64,000 nt of DNA from Paroedura picta (taxonomy: Eukaryota > Chordata > Lepidosauria > Squamata > Gekkonidae): assembly GCF_049243985.1 (NCBI RefSeq), contig NC_135377.1, positions 33,061,255-33,125,254 on the forward strand, written 5' to 3'. Below the pieces are notes generated by a model. That model had not been told where the DNA came from. It saw nothing but the letters and a program-made list of their open reading frames with translations, and did not search any database. The number at the start of each line of letters is the position of its first letter. Positions within the stretch are counted from its first letter, which is position 1. This document shows, one piece after another, positions 1-12,318 of this stretch. Both the position numbers and the translations under genes were made by a program.

Positions 1-1738
1 CTGAAGGGAATTACAGTGGGCATTGCACTGAGTTCAAATATGGTGGCTGCTGTGGTACAAATTACACTTACAGGACTATAACTATACAGCTCACAGAAGG
101 AAATAAGCAGCATATCCTCCCCTTTCACAATAACTTTCTGAAATTAAAATAGGAACATATACAATTGTATCCAGACAGACAACAAAATCTTCAAAAGACT
201 TTGGACAATTCCACTGGAAGTTCTTCTATGCCACAAAGCTTCTAGTTAATGCGAAGCAACTCTTTCCTTTGTAAAGCAGGTTACAGCTCTTGCTCCAAGG
301 GCAGAGTCAATTTCTATGCACTTGATAAAGGCTGCTTATTTTACCTTATGGGAAAATGAAGGAAAGCCCCAAGGACCAGGTTTTACTGGCAAAAGCCACT
401 TGAAAAGGTACATTCTGCTTATACTCCTTCTGGATAATCTGCTGATAATATAATAGAAACCAAAAGGGAATGAGTGGAACAGAAGCTAGCCTTTTGGAGA
501 GGACATAGTTTCAAATGTTTTGCTTCCTGCCTGAAAACCTCCCTTTCGTTTAATCATAGATCCTGGACAAAATGACTTGCTAAATATCCTGGCTGATATA
601 TCATGGCAGTGACTCATGGAACATAGTTGATGGGACCATGCTGGGTGCATTTTTATAAGGCAATAGGATGTCAAGAATGCTTCCCCACATGATGTGCTGT
701 GGTGTTCAAAGTATCTACTCTTGACATTTATTTGAAAAATGGGGTTAAATACTCACAGGACGAAAAAAATAAGTCACTTTCAACCATGTGCTTACTTGAT
801 GACTTTGGGGGGAAATCCTTTCTTTCTCCAACTGTAAAATCAGAATGCGAATTCTCCACCCAGTCTCATGAGATTATGGTGAGAAAGTACTCAGTAAAGC
901 AGTAAAACTAATCTCAAATACACTGATTAGAGAGTGAACAGAAACAGATTTACTTCTGAGCAAGAATTTGGGTAAAATTGTTCCAGGGATTCACTAATAC
1001 AATAAGACCTCCATTATCTGCAGTGCAGATTTTTAGATTCATGCAGTATCTTTCCTTTTGAGTGATCTCCACCTAATGATCTATGCTCAGTGCTTTCCAT
1101 AAATTATGTGCACAAAAGCACAGTTACTCAAACGTCACTCCAATGTAACAACTTTGGAGATGGGACTCAGCGATCGTTCTATCCCAACGGTGTTAATCTT
1201 CTTCCATTTTTATTCTCTTTACTTTTCCCCCTTTCATTATTAATAGGAAAGGAAGTGCCTATAATTTTGTTAATTAAAGCAGCAGGAGAAATTCTAAGGA
1301 GCCAGACTTCAACTGTAATTATTTCATCTGGATTCTGACCAGTACTTAGGAGTTCAATAGCTTGTGCAAAGTGCAATGAGCACATATTTTTGTATGCATC
1401 ATACAAACCAGTCCCTTCAAAATGGTGCAATTGGTAGCACACCGGAGTGCTACAGCCACTTATGAAAGGAGCTTGGAAGCTTCATTGACTTCGTCTCCCA
1501 TTTCCCAGATCCTTCCCAAGTGAGAGAATCTCCAGCATCTTTTGCTGTTACCAGTGTTCCTCTGCTTATACAAGGCAAGGCTTTCCTCCTTCTCTGCTAC
1601 ACCCACACTCATGGCAAGCATACCCCTTCTTTAATGCAATGACCTATGAATGAAAGAGGAAATACATATTAGTGTATGTAGAACAATATTATGCTGATGC
1701 AACAGACTGAAAGCCAAGGAAGAATGGTTGTAAATTCT
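1..1738. other. Intergenic, no gene recognised
   Basis: Mostly AT-rich sequence with only short, unconvincing open frames (60-90 codons) on both strands. I recognise no conserved domain, RNA gene or repeat family here. It lies in the distal 5' flank of CRH. Confidence 0.5.
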
Positions 1739-2545
1739 GTTTATTTATTAAAACATTTATATCTGGCCTTTCCTCTTGATTCAAAGCAGCTTACAATTAT
1801 AGAGAAGAGAGCTAGTTTTTTGTACCCTGCTTTCTAGTACCCAAAGGAGTCTCAAAGCAGCTACAATCCTCTCCCTTCTTCTCCCCACAACATACACCCT
1901 GTGAGTCTGAGAGAGCTCTGAGAAAACTGACAGGCCCAAGGTCACCCAGCTGGCTGCATGAGGAGGAGTGGGGAATCAACCCCAGTTCTCTAGAGGCTGC
2001 CATCCTTAACCACTATACCAAGCTGGCATGTCCAGCTAAAATAGCAAGCCCCAAACCCTCTCTCTAAAAAAGATGCCCACTATTCAAATTCCCTTGAATG
2101 TCCTGGAAAGCCAACAGGCTGCGCAACATCTCCTGAATATCTCCAAGGAGGGGGCCCTTCTCATTTCTTCAGGAGCCATTCCATAGTACTGTCACCATGA
2201 TGGAACAGGTCATTGTTCTGGCTGATGATAGCTGAGCCACCCAAAGTGGTGGGGTAGCCAACAGATGGCTACCTAAGGACTATAGTTAGAGCATAGCAAC
2301 ATATAGAAGGAGATGGCCCTTCAGTTATGTGGGTCATGAAGGGTTTTAAAGGTCATAACCTGGATTTGGAAACAGTCAATGAAGCTGTTTCATAATGGGC
2401 AACATTTATTCCTGATGTGTAAGTCCTGGCAGCTGACAGGCTGCTGTATTATGGACCAGCTGTAGTTTCCAGGTTGTCTTCAAGAGCGGCCTCACGTAGA
2501 GTATGTTGCAGTAATCCAGCCAGGAAGTCACAGAAGCATGTTCTT
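1739..2545 (-). repeat. L2-type LINE 3' end, interrupted by a SINE
   Basis: On the minus strand this reads as the 3' untranslated end of an L2-like LINE. The TTTATTTATTA tail lies at 1739-1750. The body at about 2030-2545 carries phrases typical of the reptile L2 3' UTR, such as the 'gcagtaatccagccaggaagt' stretch near 2512 and 'gggttttaaaggtcataacc' near 2341. A SINE at 1809-2027 splits it. Family assignment is from memory of the reptile L2 consensus; there is no coding capacity. Confidence 0.65.
1809..2027 (-). repeat. tRNA-derived SINE (Sauria-type), nested in L2
   Basis: Read on the minus strand it starts with GCCAGCTTGGTATAGTGG (A box), has a GGTTGATTCC-like B box, then the 'agctgggtgaccttgggc' body, and ends in a segment matching the tail shared by other copies at 29952, 46001 and 59710. 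It sits inside the L2 fragment, so it inserted later. No clean target-site duplication is visible. Confidence 0.75.
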
Positions 2546-3182
2546 CAAGGGCTTGTACTTCTACTCATAAGTGGTCCAACTTTCTTTCTGGACCCTGCAT
2601 TTTTTTCTTTCACTCCTGGATGTCCCCATTTTGCTGTCTTTTGGGGTTTATTGTCAACCTGTCATCAATCTTTCTTCCTTGGCTCCATTACTAAATCATA
2701 TGAAATAGGCCTAAAGTTTACAATTGATATAAAAGAGGAAAGCTACATTAGTTTGTACAAATACACCAAATCTTCATTATCTGTTTCAGGGATTGAGGCT
2801 GCATAATTCTGCATTGAATAACATGTAAGGAATGTGTAGGTCTTCTCTTCATTTGTGTACTTTCCCAATGAATTCAGAAGCTTCCTTGCCTTAGTCTCAT
2901 AGGAGAAATTGATATTCACTGCAGGTATGTCGGTGGGACCCTGCATTTGTTTAATCTTAATTCTGCACAATTTAACAGCAGCGCTCTAGTACTCCAGCTT
3001 TCAGTGAGTGCTCCACTATGCTGATCCTTTAGTAAATCTGCTCTAATTGTCATGGAAATATTGGGATATTCAGTTAATATAGCAGAGTTTTATCCAATCA
3101 TAGAAGTGTGATACTTATGGCAGTAAATAAATCTCCCAATAATAAGGTGACCAGGTTTTGCTGGAGGTAAAGTGGGACACCG

Positions 3183-3331
3183 AGGGCAGGGGTGGCCCTC
3201 CGTCCCTCTGACTGGGGCAGGGGTGGCGTCCCTCCGTCCCTCTGACTGGGGCGGGGGTGGCGGCCCTCCCTCTGTCCGACTGGAGCAGGGGCGGAGGCAG
3301 CCCTCCCTCTCTCCCTCCAACTGGGGTAGTT
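3183..3331. repeat. GC-rich minisatellite, about 4 units of 34-42 bp
   Basis: Four imperfect tandem units, each ending in 'gactgg' or 'aactgg' and containing 'ggcaggggtggc' plus 'ccctcc(g/c)tc'. Overlapping open frames on both strands come from the repeat's composition and are not genes. It follows a short interspersed motif (3147-3180, 'aaggtgaccaggttttgctgg') that may belong to an older element. Confidence 0.75.
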
Positions 3332-4057
3332 CACTTGGGTCATTATTTTCATTGATCCCTCATGGGTGTACTTAGATGCTCAGTGCTTCTTTGCATCTTG
3401 GAATCTTTTGCAGGCAATTAAGACAATTATCCTTTCAGACTGAAGATCTTAATTATTCTGAAGGGCTTTAGATGTTTAAAGTGCCACACTCAGAGGGGAA
3501 AAGAAATCCTTTGTTTTTATCCCAAACAGGAAAACTTCAGTTCATGGACTCCCTTCTACTGTATTGACAGAAAAAAATGACCATAAGTGAGGAAAGGCTG
3601 AAACCTCCTGCTGCTGTGCTGGACTCCAGAACCAATTTTATTGTAATTAATTAAGTCCACATATCAAACCTAGCTCACCTCTTCCCAAACACTGGTATTA
3701 TCTGAGTTGGTCCAATGTCCCTGCACCTTTACTACTAAACGAATGAGAGAGACAGCTTCTGCAGAATTTATTCCATCCTGACAATGTCATTAATTATGCT
3801 CCCTTATATGTTCTCTTCCTTTTGGAATTTTTGTAGCATACTCATGCAAGCACTGGATTTTTAACTAAAGTGTTCTCAATTATTAAAGCAGTTTTATCTA
3901 TTTCACCTAAAGATTCCTTGTTCTACAATACTCCTTTGTCATATAATAAAAACATATGCTCCATGTCAGACTGAAAGTGAAAGTCTCCAGTTTTATCATG
4001 GATTCTTGGTCAGGAATCACATTTGAATAAACACCTTTTTTGTTATTTACTAAAGAG

Positions 4058-4250
4058 ATGGCCACCTCTTGAGAAAGAAGGACTCCCTGGAGAAGAGCCT
4101 AATGCTGGGAGTGATCAAGGGCAAAAGAAGAAGGGGATGACAGAGAATGAGGTGGCTGGATGGAGTCACTGAAGCAGTCAGTGCGAGCTTAAATGGACTC
4201 CGGGGAATGGTCGGACACAACTTCGCACCTAACAACGACAACAAGAAGAG
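4058..4250 (+). repeat. Bov-B LINE 3' end fragment, internally deleted
   Basis: In the + frame it encodes remnants of the Bov-B ORF2 C-terminus (DSLEKSLMLG-like, then a W-L-D-G-V-T-E-A-like stretch) and ends in 'tcggacacaacttcgcacc' followed by an AAC/GAC-rich tail. The segment between 'ccggggaatgg' and 'tcggacac' is missing relative to the usual Bov-B end. No function is expected. Confidence 0.7.
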
Positions 4251-5498
4251 ATGGTATCTCCTTGACACCCCAGGCTGGCCTGACTTTTCTCCCTCCAAAA
4301 TCCTTTGCTGGGTTACTGGTATCTAGTCTTCTTGGATCAATAAACATTGAGGTAATAGATTCATGCAAATATTCTTGAGGAGCAACAAGGTAATATAAGA
4401 AAATGTACAATTTAGTTGCTATTTATATATCCAAAACAACTCAGTACTTATCCCAAGTATTGCAAGATTCTAAATTTAATACTTTCTTCACATTTCACAT
4501 GCCTCCCTCAAAGCTACAAAACATTCTTATTAGATGTTTCCTTTGGGGCAGGAAGAGAAAATGTTTATTGTTACACCTCAGATGAAAAATTAATTCACAG
4601 TTGAATGACAAGTAAATTAGCAATTCATTCTGAACCAGCAGGCATCCTGTTAACAAGGGTAGTTGGGGTCTCTTGTATTTTTTATACAGCTGATGGAGAA
4701 ATTCAATTTCTCTTTAATTTCCACAGATTAAATATGTGTGAATGATCTAAAAGTTACACTGGAAATGTTAATGGTGTTGTACACTTGCTTGACATTATTT
4801 GTTGGAAAAGAGGCTTGTGAAGGTTCTATCAGTGGCTGCTTTTCTACCTTGCCGATTGCGTGTGGAAAGTGGATTTGATGTTGAAGAAAGATAAAAAGAT
4901 AATAAGTCAGTAAAAAATAACCCCATTCAGTCATTATGATTTCAGCACTTCAGTCTCACATAATGGAAAAGTGTGCTACCTATGATCCTCCCAATATCTG
5001 TGGCTGCCATTTTGTGTGACTAGGCCAACACACCTCCCCCCCCCAGTTTAGGTATGTGCAAATTTGTACCCTAAAAAATCTGAATTTCTGATAATGTGAA
5101 CTGAAGCTGGAAAATATGCGTGATTCCATATATCAAGAGGATTGTATACAGCCACACTGTATCACCATCTCTGACTCTCTTTCTTGCCCTATGCATGGAA
5201 CAAGTAGATTTTGTGAAATTACTATCCAGAGGCCACACAGTGTGTCTTCCCTCCATGGATCACCTCTCACATCACCCCTCTTCCCTGTTTAAGGACATTC
5301 TGAGTGACACTCCTTTCCTCTGTGAGGGACCCCTCCACCCCCAGCCTGGCTGTTTCCTCTGCAATTTTACTCTTCTAGAGCCCCACAAATCCTTAAACCA
5401 CTCCTGCCTGAGGGTCTCACTACAAGGGTCTCACTACATGGGTCTAGCAAGTACCGAGGATGGCAGTCTGGTTACTATCAGGTCTCAGGTAGAACATG
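4251..5498. other. Intergenic, no gene recognised
   Basis: A low-complexity C tract lies at about 5034-5043. The 140-codon + frame at 5120-5542 has no recognisable domain and runs into a DNA transposon, so I do not call it. Nothing else is supportable. Confidence 0.45.
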
Positions 5499-5960
5499 TA
5501 CCGTATTTGCTGGCGTATAAGACGACTGGGCTTATAAGATGACCCTCCAACATTTCCACTCAAAATATAGAGTTTGTTATATACCCGGCCCGCCCCTGCA
5601 TCTCCCTGTGACCAGCACTAGTCCGCAAGTGCGCATGTGCGAGCTCTGCGTAGACAAGCGGCGGGTCGGAGTGCCGCTGCTTCCTGCCGAGCAGAACAGG
5701 CTGGTCACGCCGAAAAGGCTGGCACCCTTGTCTCGCTGCTGATGCTTGCCACCAGCCATGCTGATGACCCGCCACGGCCACGCTGGATACTACGCGATAC
5801 TGGATGGTATGTAGAATGAGGTGGGCGGGCATCGGGAGGCCACTATGGGCAGCTATGTCTATCCCAACTGAAGTGCACCCGGCGTATCGGATGACCCCCC
5901 CACTTGGAGGCATGTTTTTCAGGGGGGAAAAGTAATCTTGTACGGCAGCAAATATGGTAT
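5499..5960. mobile_element. Non-autonomous DNA transposon with about 28-bp imperfect terminal inverted repeats
   Basis: The left end reads TACCGTATTTGCTGGCGTAT and continues AAGACGAC. The right end, reverse-complemented, reads TACCATATTTGCTGCCGTAC then AAGATTAC. The middle is GC-rich with no transposase, so it is a MITE-like deletion derivative of about 460 bp. A TA dinucleotide at both borders could be the target duplication. The superfamily cannot be assigned by eye. Confidence 0.75.
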
Positions 5961-5965
5961 GTTAT

Positions 5966-6115
5966 ATCAATTCTGAAGTCACTCAAGCGGTTACCAGGCA
6001 TTGACGATATTCAGTTCAAGGTTCTGGTTATCACTTACAAATGGACTTGGACCCATATACCTGCATGATCACCTCTCCAGCTATGTTCCACTGCAACAAA
6101 ACATAGCTTGATGAA
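5966..6115 (+). repeat. L2 LINE coding remnant
   Basis: The + strand contains 'attcagttcaaggttctggt', encoding the QFKVLVITYK-like motif near the end of L2 ORF2, followed by a degraded continuation. It abuts the right end of the 5499-5960 TIR element. Confidence 0.6.
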
Positions 6116-7320
6116 AAGGCTCAGGTATAATACATCCAAGGTCCTTGGTTCAAATCCTGGAAGGTGATAACCCCCAAGGCAGTCTGATTGGGTCAGATTT
6201 TGCCCCATGTTATATCACTTGGGATGGGCCACTCAATTTGATTGGCTGTCCCACACACTCCACAGATTTTGGCCAACAAAGCCTCCATGCATTATCTTCA
6301 TTTTTCATAAGGTGGGCTTGCTGATGACACCCAATCACCCCAGCAAGCTTTGTGACCCATCAGTCCCCACCCCCTATGCAAACTGTATCTCTTCTCTTGT
6401 GGAATATCCTGCATCTGGTGAGTGCTGGGATATTAATCCAAGAGAAGAGATAGGCTATCCTATCTCTAACACAAACTGCCTGGTTTATCAGGACTGTGTA
6501 ATTTGAGGAAGGATTGTGTATCCTGACAATATAGCTATACTGTATGGTGCGTTTCTAGTGCTGATTATTGTTACAATACATGCATGAGCAGGTAAAGATT
6601 AAGCAAGTGCATTTCCCACTAGCTAGCTGCAGGACTAAAGGGAGAAGATACATTTGCATTCCTTAAAGAACTGATTGAGATTCCAAAAACAGATTGGAAA
6701 GTCTTTACTTTTTGGCAAGAAAGAATAGAGCAGCTTGACACAATCTGTGACGTAGTTTCTAATGAAGTATTGATAATAAGGCATTTAAATCAGCACAAGG
6801 GACCTCTCTCGCCCATTGGGAGGGAAACACAAGGGGCACACATGGTCCAAATTCTATCAGCCTTCAGCAGGCAAATGTTTCTTGAAATGAATATATAACA
6901 GAACTCAGATGGAAGTTAGCTCTGGTGGGAGGAAGTCTTGTAGTGGGGCTATCAATGAATTAGGCACTGCATCATCTGGAGGAGATTCTTGGAGAAGTAG
7001 ACAAGACACTTACTTACTGCCATTACACTTAACGGGGTCACAGCAGATTTTAATTGCTGGTTCTAAAAAAGGTCAAACATGCACAAAATGCCAATGGGAT
7101 TGAAGTATGTTTGATACATTTCTCACCATGCTGGCCTAACTTCATTGACCAAAAAGCAGATAAAAGTCTATTATAGCATGTCTGGAAGACCAGTGAGTGA
7201 GTCTTGTCAAAGGAACAGAGTTCTACTAGTGCCAGGATCATATAAGCACACTGAAGGACCTAGAATACAAGATGCTTGACCAGAGAGCTAGGAAGGGGGT
7301 TCTACTCGATAACCTTGGGC
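6116..7320. other. Intergenic, no gene recognised
   Basis: No gene or RNA is recognised. A 24-bp-class word at about 6776-6799 (ataaggcatttaaatcagca...) recurs at 7699-7722, so parts of this stretch and of 7.6-7.8 kb probably derive from one unnamed interspersed repeat. Confidence 0.4.
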
Positions 7321-7321
7321 T

Positions 7322-7430
7322 TGTTATTATTTATTTATTTATTAGATTTGTATGATTGCCACTCTCGGAGAACCGGCTCGTGGTGGTTTACAATATTTAA
7401 TGTACAAATCAATACATTAAAATTCCACAT
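7322..7430 (-). repeat. L2/CR1-type LINE 3' tail
   Basis: Begins on the + strand with (TTTA)n and continues 'gatttgtatgattgccactc'. Reverse-complemented, this is the standard '...ggcaatcatacaaatctaataaataaat' LINE terminus common in reptiles. Confidence 0.6.
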
Positions 7431-8770
7431 TAAAATCCCTAGCTCGCAATGTTGTTGGGAGGTTAAAATGAGAGCCTGAAATCCTAAGAGGAAGACTGGG
7501 ACAATAATACAGGTGAGATGTTGTCCCTACAGTCCTTTGAAATATAATATCAAAGATAACAGAATAGACCAATATCAGACCAACATAGCTACCCACTGGA
7601 ATATAACAAATATTCATTTAAAATCACAAATTAAAATGTACAGTGTGAAGAAATGCATTTTGGAGTGGAGTTCTGAACTGAGTAAAAGCTTCTAATGGAA
7701 ATAAGGCATTTAAATCAGCACAGGAAACATCTCTAGCAAAGAACAGGCAGGAAGGGGGAAATTAGTTCAGTTGCTTTCTAGACTCACTTTATCCGCATTC
7801 TTTGAAATGCTAATAAATCTAGCAAGAGACAATGGGATGCTCAAGCCCTACCTTCAAAGCAGGGAACAGAGATATGTGGGAATTGAAACTAGACAGACTT
7901 CAGAAAGAAACTCCTAGGAACTTCAGGAAAAGCTTCTTGGATCCACTCTGACCTGGGTGTAGTCTGCATGGAGCTTTTTACCCACTCCCAGATCTACTAA
8001 ATCCCTGCTGTCTACACTCAATTTGATTTACATTTTGATTTTGGGCGCTTTAAATTTCCCCTCTGCTACATTCATGATTGATCGGGAGTGACCCTACCCT
8101 TTTCCCTGAGATATCCAGAAGTGGATATAACCCTCAATATTTGAAAAATCAGTATCAGTAAGTGTGCAGCTTCTTGCTTTTTGCAAATTAACTCCATTCT
8201 TATGCCTCTAGCAAAGCAGTCTTCCCTGATTGCCCAGGGTCAGTTCAAAGACTTCCTGGTTCCCGTTTGCAAGGCTTGTCTTAAAGTGACTGGGCTCCAG
8301 AGGATCTAATTTCTTTCAGCAGAGAATTGCCTATTGTTTCCCTCTTTGCTTTCTCCAATCCTCCCACCCCCTCATTCAAGAAAAGAAAGAAAGAGGCTCT
8401 TGGCTGCCCTCCCCGCTCTGAGCTTCCCCAATCGAGTGCAGAACACTTTCTGTTTCAATTGGGGGGGGGGTGAGGAAGACCCACGTTCAAATCAATCTGA
8501 ATTCAGCAGGATCCACAATGGAAAAAACAAAGTATGTGCAGAACCAGCCCTGGTCAGTGGATGGAGAAAGAGGATAAAACTGGGAGCAAAGAGAAAGGAC
8601 CCTTTGGTGTTTTCATCGAGGCAGAGGTCTGGAGTGGGGAGCCATTGTTATCTGATGGGGTATGTGCTGGCCAGGGAGGCTGTAGAAACCCTGAAATGCT
8701 TGGAGGCAGTTTTGAAGTGAATGTAGGTAAAAAAAGAACAGTTGGTTCTTATCTGCCACTTTACCAGAAG

Positions 8771-8925
8771 AGAGCCAGCTTGGTATAGTGGTTAGGAGTG
8801 CGGACAATCTGTCAAGCCGGGTTTGATTCTGCACTCCCCCACATCCAGCCAGTTGGGTGACCTTGGGCTCGCCACAGCTCTGATAAATCTGTTCTGATCG
8901 AGCTGATAAAGCTGTTCTGACTCAG
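8771..8925 (+). repeat. Sauria-type tRNA-derived SINE, 3' truncated
   Basis: Head 'agagccagcttggtatagtgg' with an intact A box, B box 'gggtttgattc', then 'gttgggtgaccttgggctcg'. After about 8890 the copy degenerates and lacks the usual 3' tail. Confidence 0.75.
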
Positions 8926-8955
8926 GACTGCTGTTTTCCAAATCCCCATATATTT

Positions 8956-11573
8956 TGTGAAATTTAGTTCTGCCCTTAGAGACACAAGATGATCGTTTGG
9001 TCTTCATTTCATAGGAAAGAAGATGTGAGCGTTGCCACTAAGTTGGATTTGGGTATAGGTATGGGGGAGGTCTCCTGAGGGAATTTTCTATAAAAGGCAA
9101 CTATAAAAAGGAACTTGGTGGTGAGCAATCGGAGGTGACTAGAGAGCATCAAGGAGCAAACTGGAGGAAGTGAGAGAAACAACCTGAATGAGGTAGGAGA
9201 GAATGAAGGGAAAGGACTGCCTTTGCTGACAGCATATTTCAGTACAAGATAATCGTTCCCATTTGGAAAAAATGCATCACCTAGATGTCTTTAGCTATCA
9301 GGTGTGCTCAAGCAGTGACTCTCTGGCATTTCAAACACAGAGACATTCAACTGTGAAAAGTTGCAGAATTAAAACATGTAAAACGTAAGCATGGTGGGTT
9401 ACCTGGCAATGATTCAGCTGGTGGGGCAGGACACACCCTGAACCCAGCATCAAGACTCAGGTGGGAGGCACAGATTGGGACCAGGTGGAGGAGGGAACAG
9501 CCAGGGCAGCCTCAGCCACTTTGGCAGTCTGCCACAGGGAGACTCAGAAGGAAAGGAGGTCAGCAAGCCAGTCTGGGCAAGGGAGCAGTGGCTCCCTGGG
9601 GCCAGGTGCTTTAAACCAGGGCATGACAATGGAGCACAGGAGCTGGCTAAGAGCAGGGAACAGGGAAGAGGAGGGTGGAGCTTAACACAAGAAGGAGGTG
9701 CAAAGCTGGGGCTATAAACAGTCAGCAGAGGAAAGGACTGGAGGAAAAAGGCACAGGAACAGAAAGGGAAGCTGAGTTAGCATGGAGCTGGAGGCTCCTA
9801 GGCAAAGAGGCAGGTTGTAGCACCATAGCTCTTCTCCCTGTCATGTATTTAATGCTGGGCATTTCTACACATTGGTAAAAATAGGATTATGCCAGCTGAA
9901 TGGCGTAGTGCTAAATATTATCACGCCTCCTGGCCACTCCTCACCTTTTTGCTGTCTTGCTCTTGTCTGCTGCCTTTTCACGCTTCTCACCCTCCACAAC
10001 TGCTGCTAGAAGTGGCAGAAGAGGGCAACGTATAGAGACTCTGTATAGCAATGTACAGAGACTCTAAGCCACAGGAAGCACAGACAGACAGACCGGCAAG
10101 GGTCCTGCAAGTCTGGAAAGTTCAGGAAGATCTAAATAAGGATTACTTAGAGCCCATAACTGTAAATAGTGAACGAGTAAGTGACTTTGCTCACTTCTGG
10201 CTTGGTAAATAAACAACCATATTTGCCAGGAAGGTCCTATGAAATCAAAGGCATAAGTGGCCCAGAATTTCAAGTGGGGTTAGTTGAATTCCCCGTCAAT
10301 TACAAAGGCTTTCCAGGGGAGTGGCCAGGGAGACTTTGGGAGGAACTAGATGTTCCAATTTTATTAAGCAACAACTTGGCCTCGCAGACAAGAATGGTAA
10401 TTGCAGTTGCCAGCAGGCGGCCAGAAGGGTAGAAATCACCAGACAAGCAACAGATCATGCTAACGGAACCCAATGAAAGCAAGGTTTGGAGGTGGGGCCT
10501 CAAAAGGATATGATGCCTCAGAGTCCATCCTCCAAGGTGGCCATTTTCATCTGGGGAGCTGATCTTTATAGTCTGGAGATGAGCAGCAGTGGAAGAGTTG
10601 AAGAGCTGGCTGAGGCAGGGACGAAGTGATGCAGGAGCGTCCCACCTGGGCTATGAGCAGCCCTTACTAACAACTGTTTCCTAGACCCCATTGTATGTTT
10701 TTGTACAATGGACTTTATGGTTAGTATATTTGTATAAACTTTGGTCAGTCAGTTTTATTGTATGGTGGGGTTTTGGTACTGTGGCTTATCTATGGCCACA
10801 AAGAGTTTGGGTCAGAGGTGAGATTTCAACTGAAAACTTCTCCAATCAGAAATCATGCCTTAGCTGCTATTTTATACCAGTAATGTTTACATTTGCCAGT
10901 TCTGAAGAAACAGGCAAAATCCACCATGCTCTGCTTTTGCCAATTTTGCCCAGGCAGTGGATCTAAATAGGGAGTTTCACTGATGCCACTGTACCTTACC
11001 ATCTGTCTCTACTTTTTTGGGCTGTTCCTATTTCCAGCATGTCTTTAAACTGAACCTCTGAATATGCAGCATCAGCTTAACAGAAGTTTGTAGCGAAGTT
11101 CCAGTTAAACAATGTATCACTTCATGAATTATTATTGAACACTAAATTTATTAAATATTCAAACACACTGTTTCAGCAACATGAGCAAGTGGATTGACTC
11201 AGAAGGTAACATATAAACTTCTTCACCCATAATTCTCAGCCATCTAAATCAAATTCCACTAGATCTTGAGCCTTTTCTTAACTGTAAGCATTTCTGTTTA
11301 TTGCTTACAATAAAAACCTATCTGGGCTTCGTCCTGTTTTCATCAATGCACTCTGTTCTGTAATTTACCCCAACTGACATTTATTTATCAATTGTTGTTC
11401 TTTAACTGTTATTATTTTGCTGTCACTCTTTTTCTAGATTCCAAAAGGGGATCTCCCTCAGTGGTTGCAGTTTTATCCATGATTAGATCATTCCATTCTT
11501 ATGCAATTAAATAGATTCCAATATGACAATTTCAGGTACTTTAACTTAATATTCATTCTAAATTGATAGCTCA

Positions 11574-11576
<3 letters not shown>
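8956..11576. other. Intergenic, unclassified moderately GC-rich stretch
   Basis: From 9.4 to 9.9 kb the sequence is purine- and CAGG-rich with overlapping 65-80 codon frames lacking any recognisable domain. Around 10.1-10.2 kb there is a 'taaataaacaaccat' A-rich end that could be an old repeat terminus. I cannot name a family and see no gene. Confidence 0.4.
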
Positions 11577-11611
<35 letters not shown>

Positions 11612-11633
11612 GTCTCACACACACACACGCACA
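11577..11633. repeat. Compound (CT)n/(CA)n microsatellite
   Basis: About 15 CT units followed by 'gtctgtct' and then a (CA)n run. The arginine/glutamate-repeat frame on the minus strand is a product of this repeat. Confidence 0.95.
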
Positions 11634-11894
11634 ATCTGTAGAACATACACCAATTGTATGGTGAAATCATTTCATCAGATCAGAAAGTAAAAGACAAGCA
11701 TTACGATTGAAACAACTAATTTTTTTCCTCTAGCATGACTGACTATATGTTTAACATTGTTGTTGTTGACAAACTGATGTATTTGAACTTTTCATAGAAG
11801 AATGAGGAGTTCATGAGCAACTGTGATGACCGTGAGTTAAATTATAAAATTAGGCAGCTAGTGGCTGAATTAAATTTGTTTCAAAAAGAGCAGA

Positions 11895-11965
11895 ACGAAG
11901 TTTCAATCCAACGGCACCTTTAAGACCAACAAAGTTTTATTCAACAGCACACTTCCTCAGACACA
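11895..11965 (-). repeat. Fragment of 'CACCTTTAAGACCAACAAAG' repeat family
   Basis: Contains 'ggcacctttaagaccaacaa' and 'cacttcctcaga', shared with copies at 16116-16250 and 41336-41510. Orientation is assigned by analogy with the copy at 16.1 kb. Superfamily unknown. Confidence 0.65.
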
Positions 11966-12104
11966 ATGAAATGGGAATTCATAATGGCCCCAATATGTTT
12001 CCACTCAGATCGCCCATTATTGAGGGACGCCTGCCTTTGTGTAGATAGATTGCAGATAGGCTGTAGTTGTGCTCCACGTTTAAGACGCAACTCTATGTTG
12101 CAGG

Positions 12105-12318
12105 GGTGGGCAGTGCTGTCAAGCCACAGCCGACAGAGTGATCCCAGGGGGTTTTCAAGGCCAGGGATATTCAGGGGTGGTTTGCCACTGGTTGCCACCA
12201 TGTCACTCCCCTGGTGTTCCTTGGTGATCTCCCATGCAATACCAGCCAGGGCCGACCATCCTTCCGCTTTCAGTATCTGAGGAGATCAAGCTAACCTGTG
12301 CTATTGAGGTCAGGGCTA
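12105..12318 (-). repeat. 5S rRNA-derived SINE (5S-Sauria type)
   Basis: Reverse-complemented, the 12185-12318 part follows the 5S rRNA internal promoter region (gatctcctcagatactgaaagcggaagg..., then a 'gggagatcaccaagg' counterpart). The rest matches the body 'gggttttcaaggc...tggtttgccactg' shared with copies at 20742 and 49050. This is a SINE head and not a 5S gene, because the 5S body is diverged and lacks its end. Confidence 0.75.

Noticed and set aside
3183-3331. CRISPR-like array or repeat-protein gene
   Set aside because: Contiguous imperfect minisatellite units without spacers, in eukaryotic DNA. The frames over it are compositional.
9461-9878. Cluster of overlapping 65-80 codon plus frames
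   Set aside because: They overlap in different frames, are Gly/Glu/Arg-rich and show no domain. No splice-supported gene structure is visible. The sequence may be an unnamed repeat, but I found no second copy in the window.
12185-12318. 5S rRNA gene
   Set aside because: The 5S-like part is diverged, incomplete and fused to a repeat body shared with other copies, so it is a SINE head.
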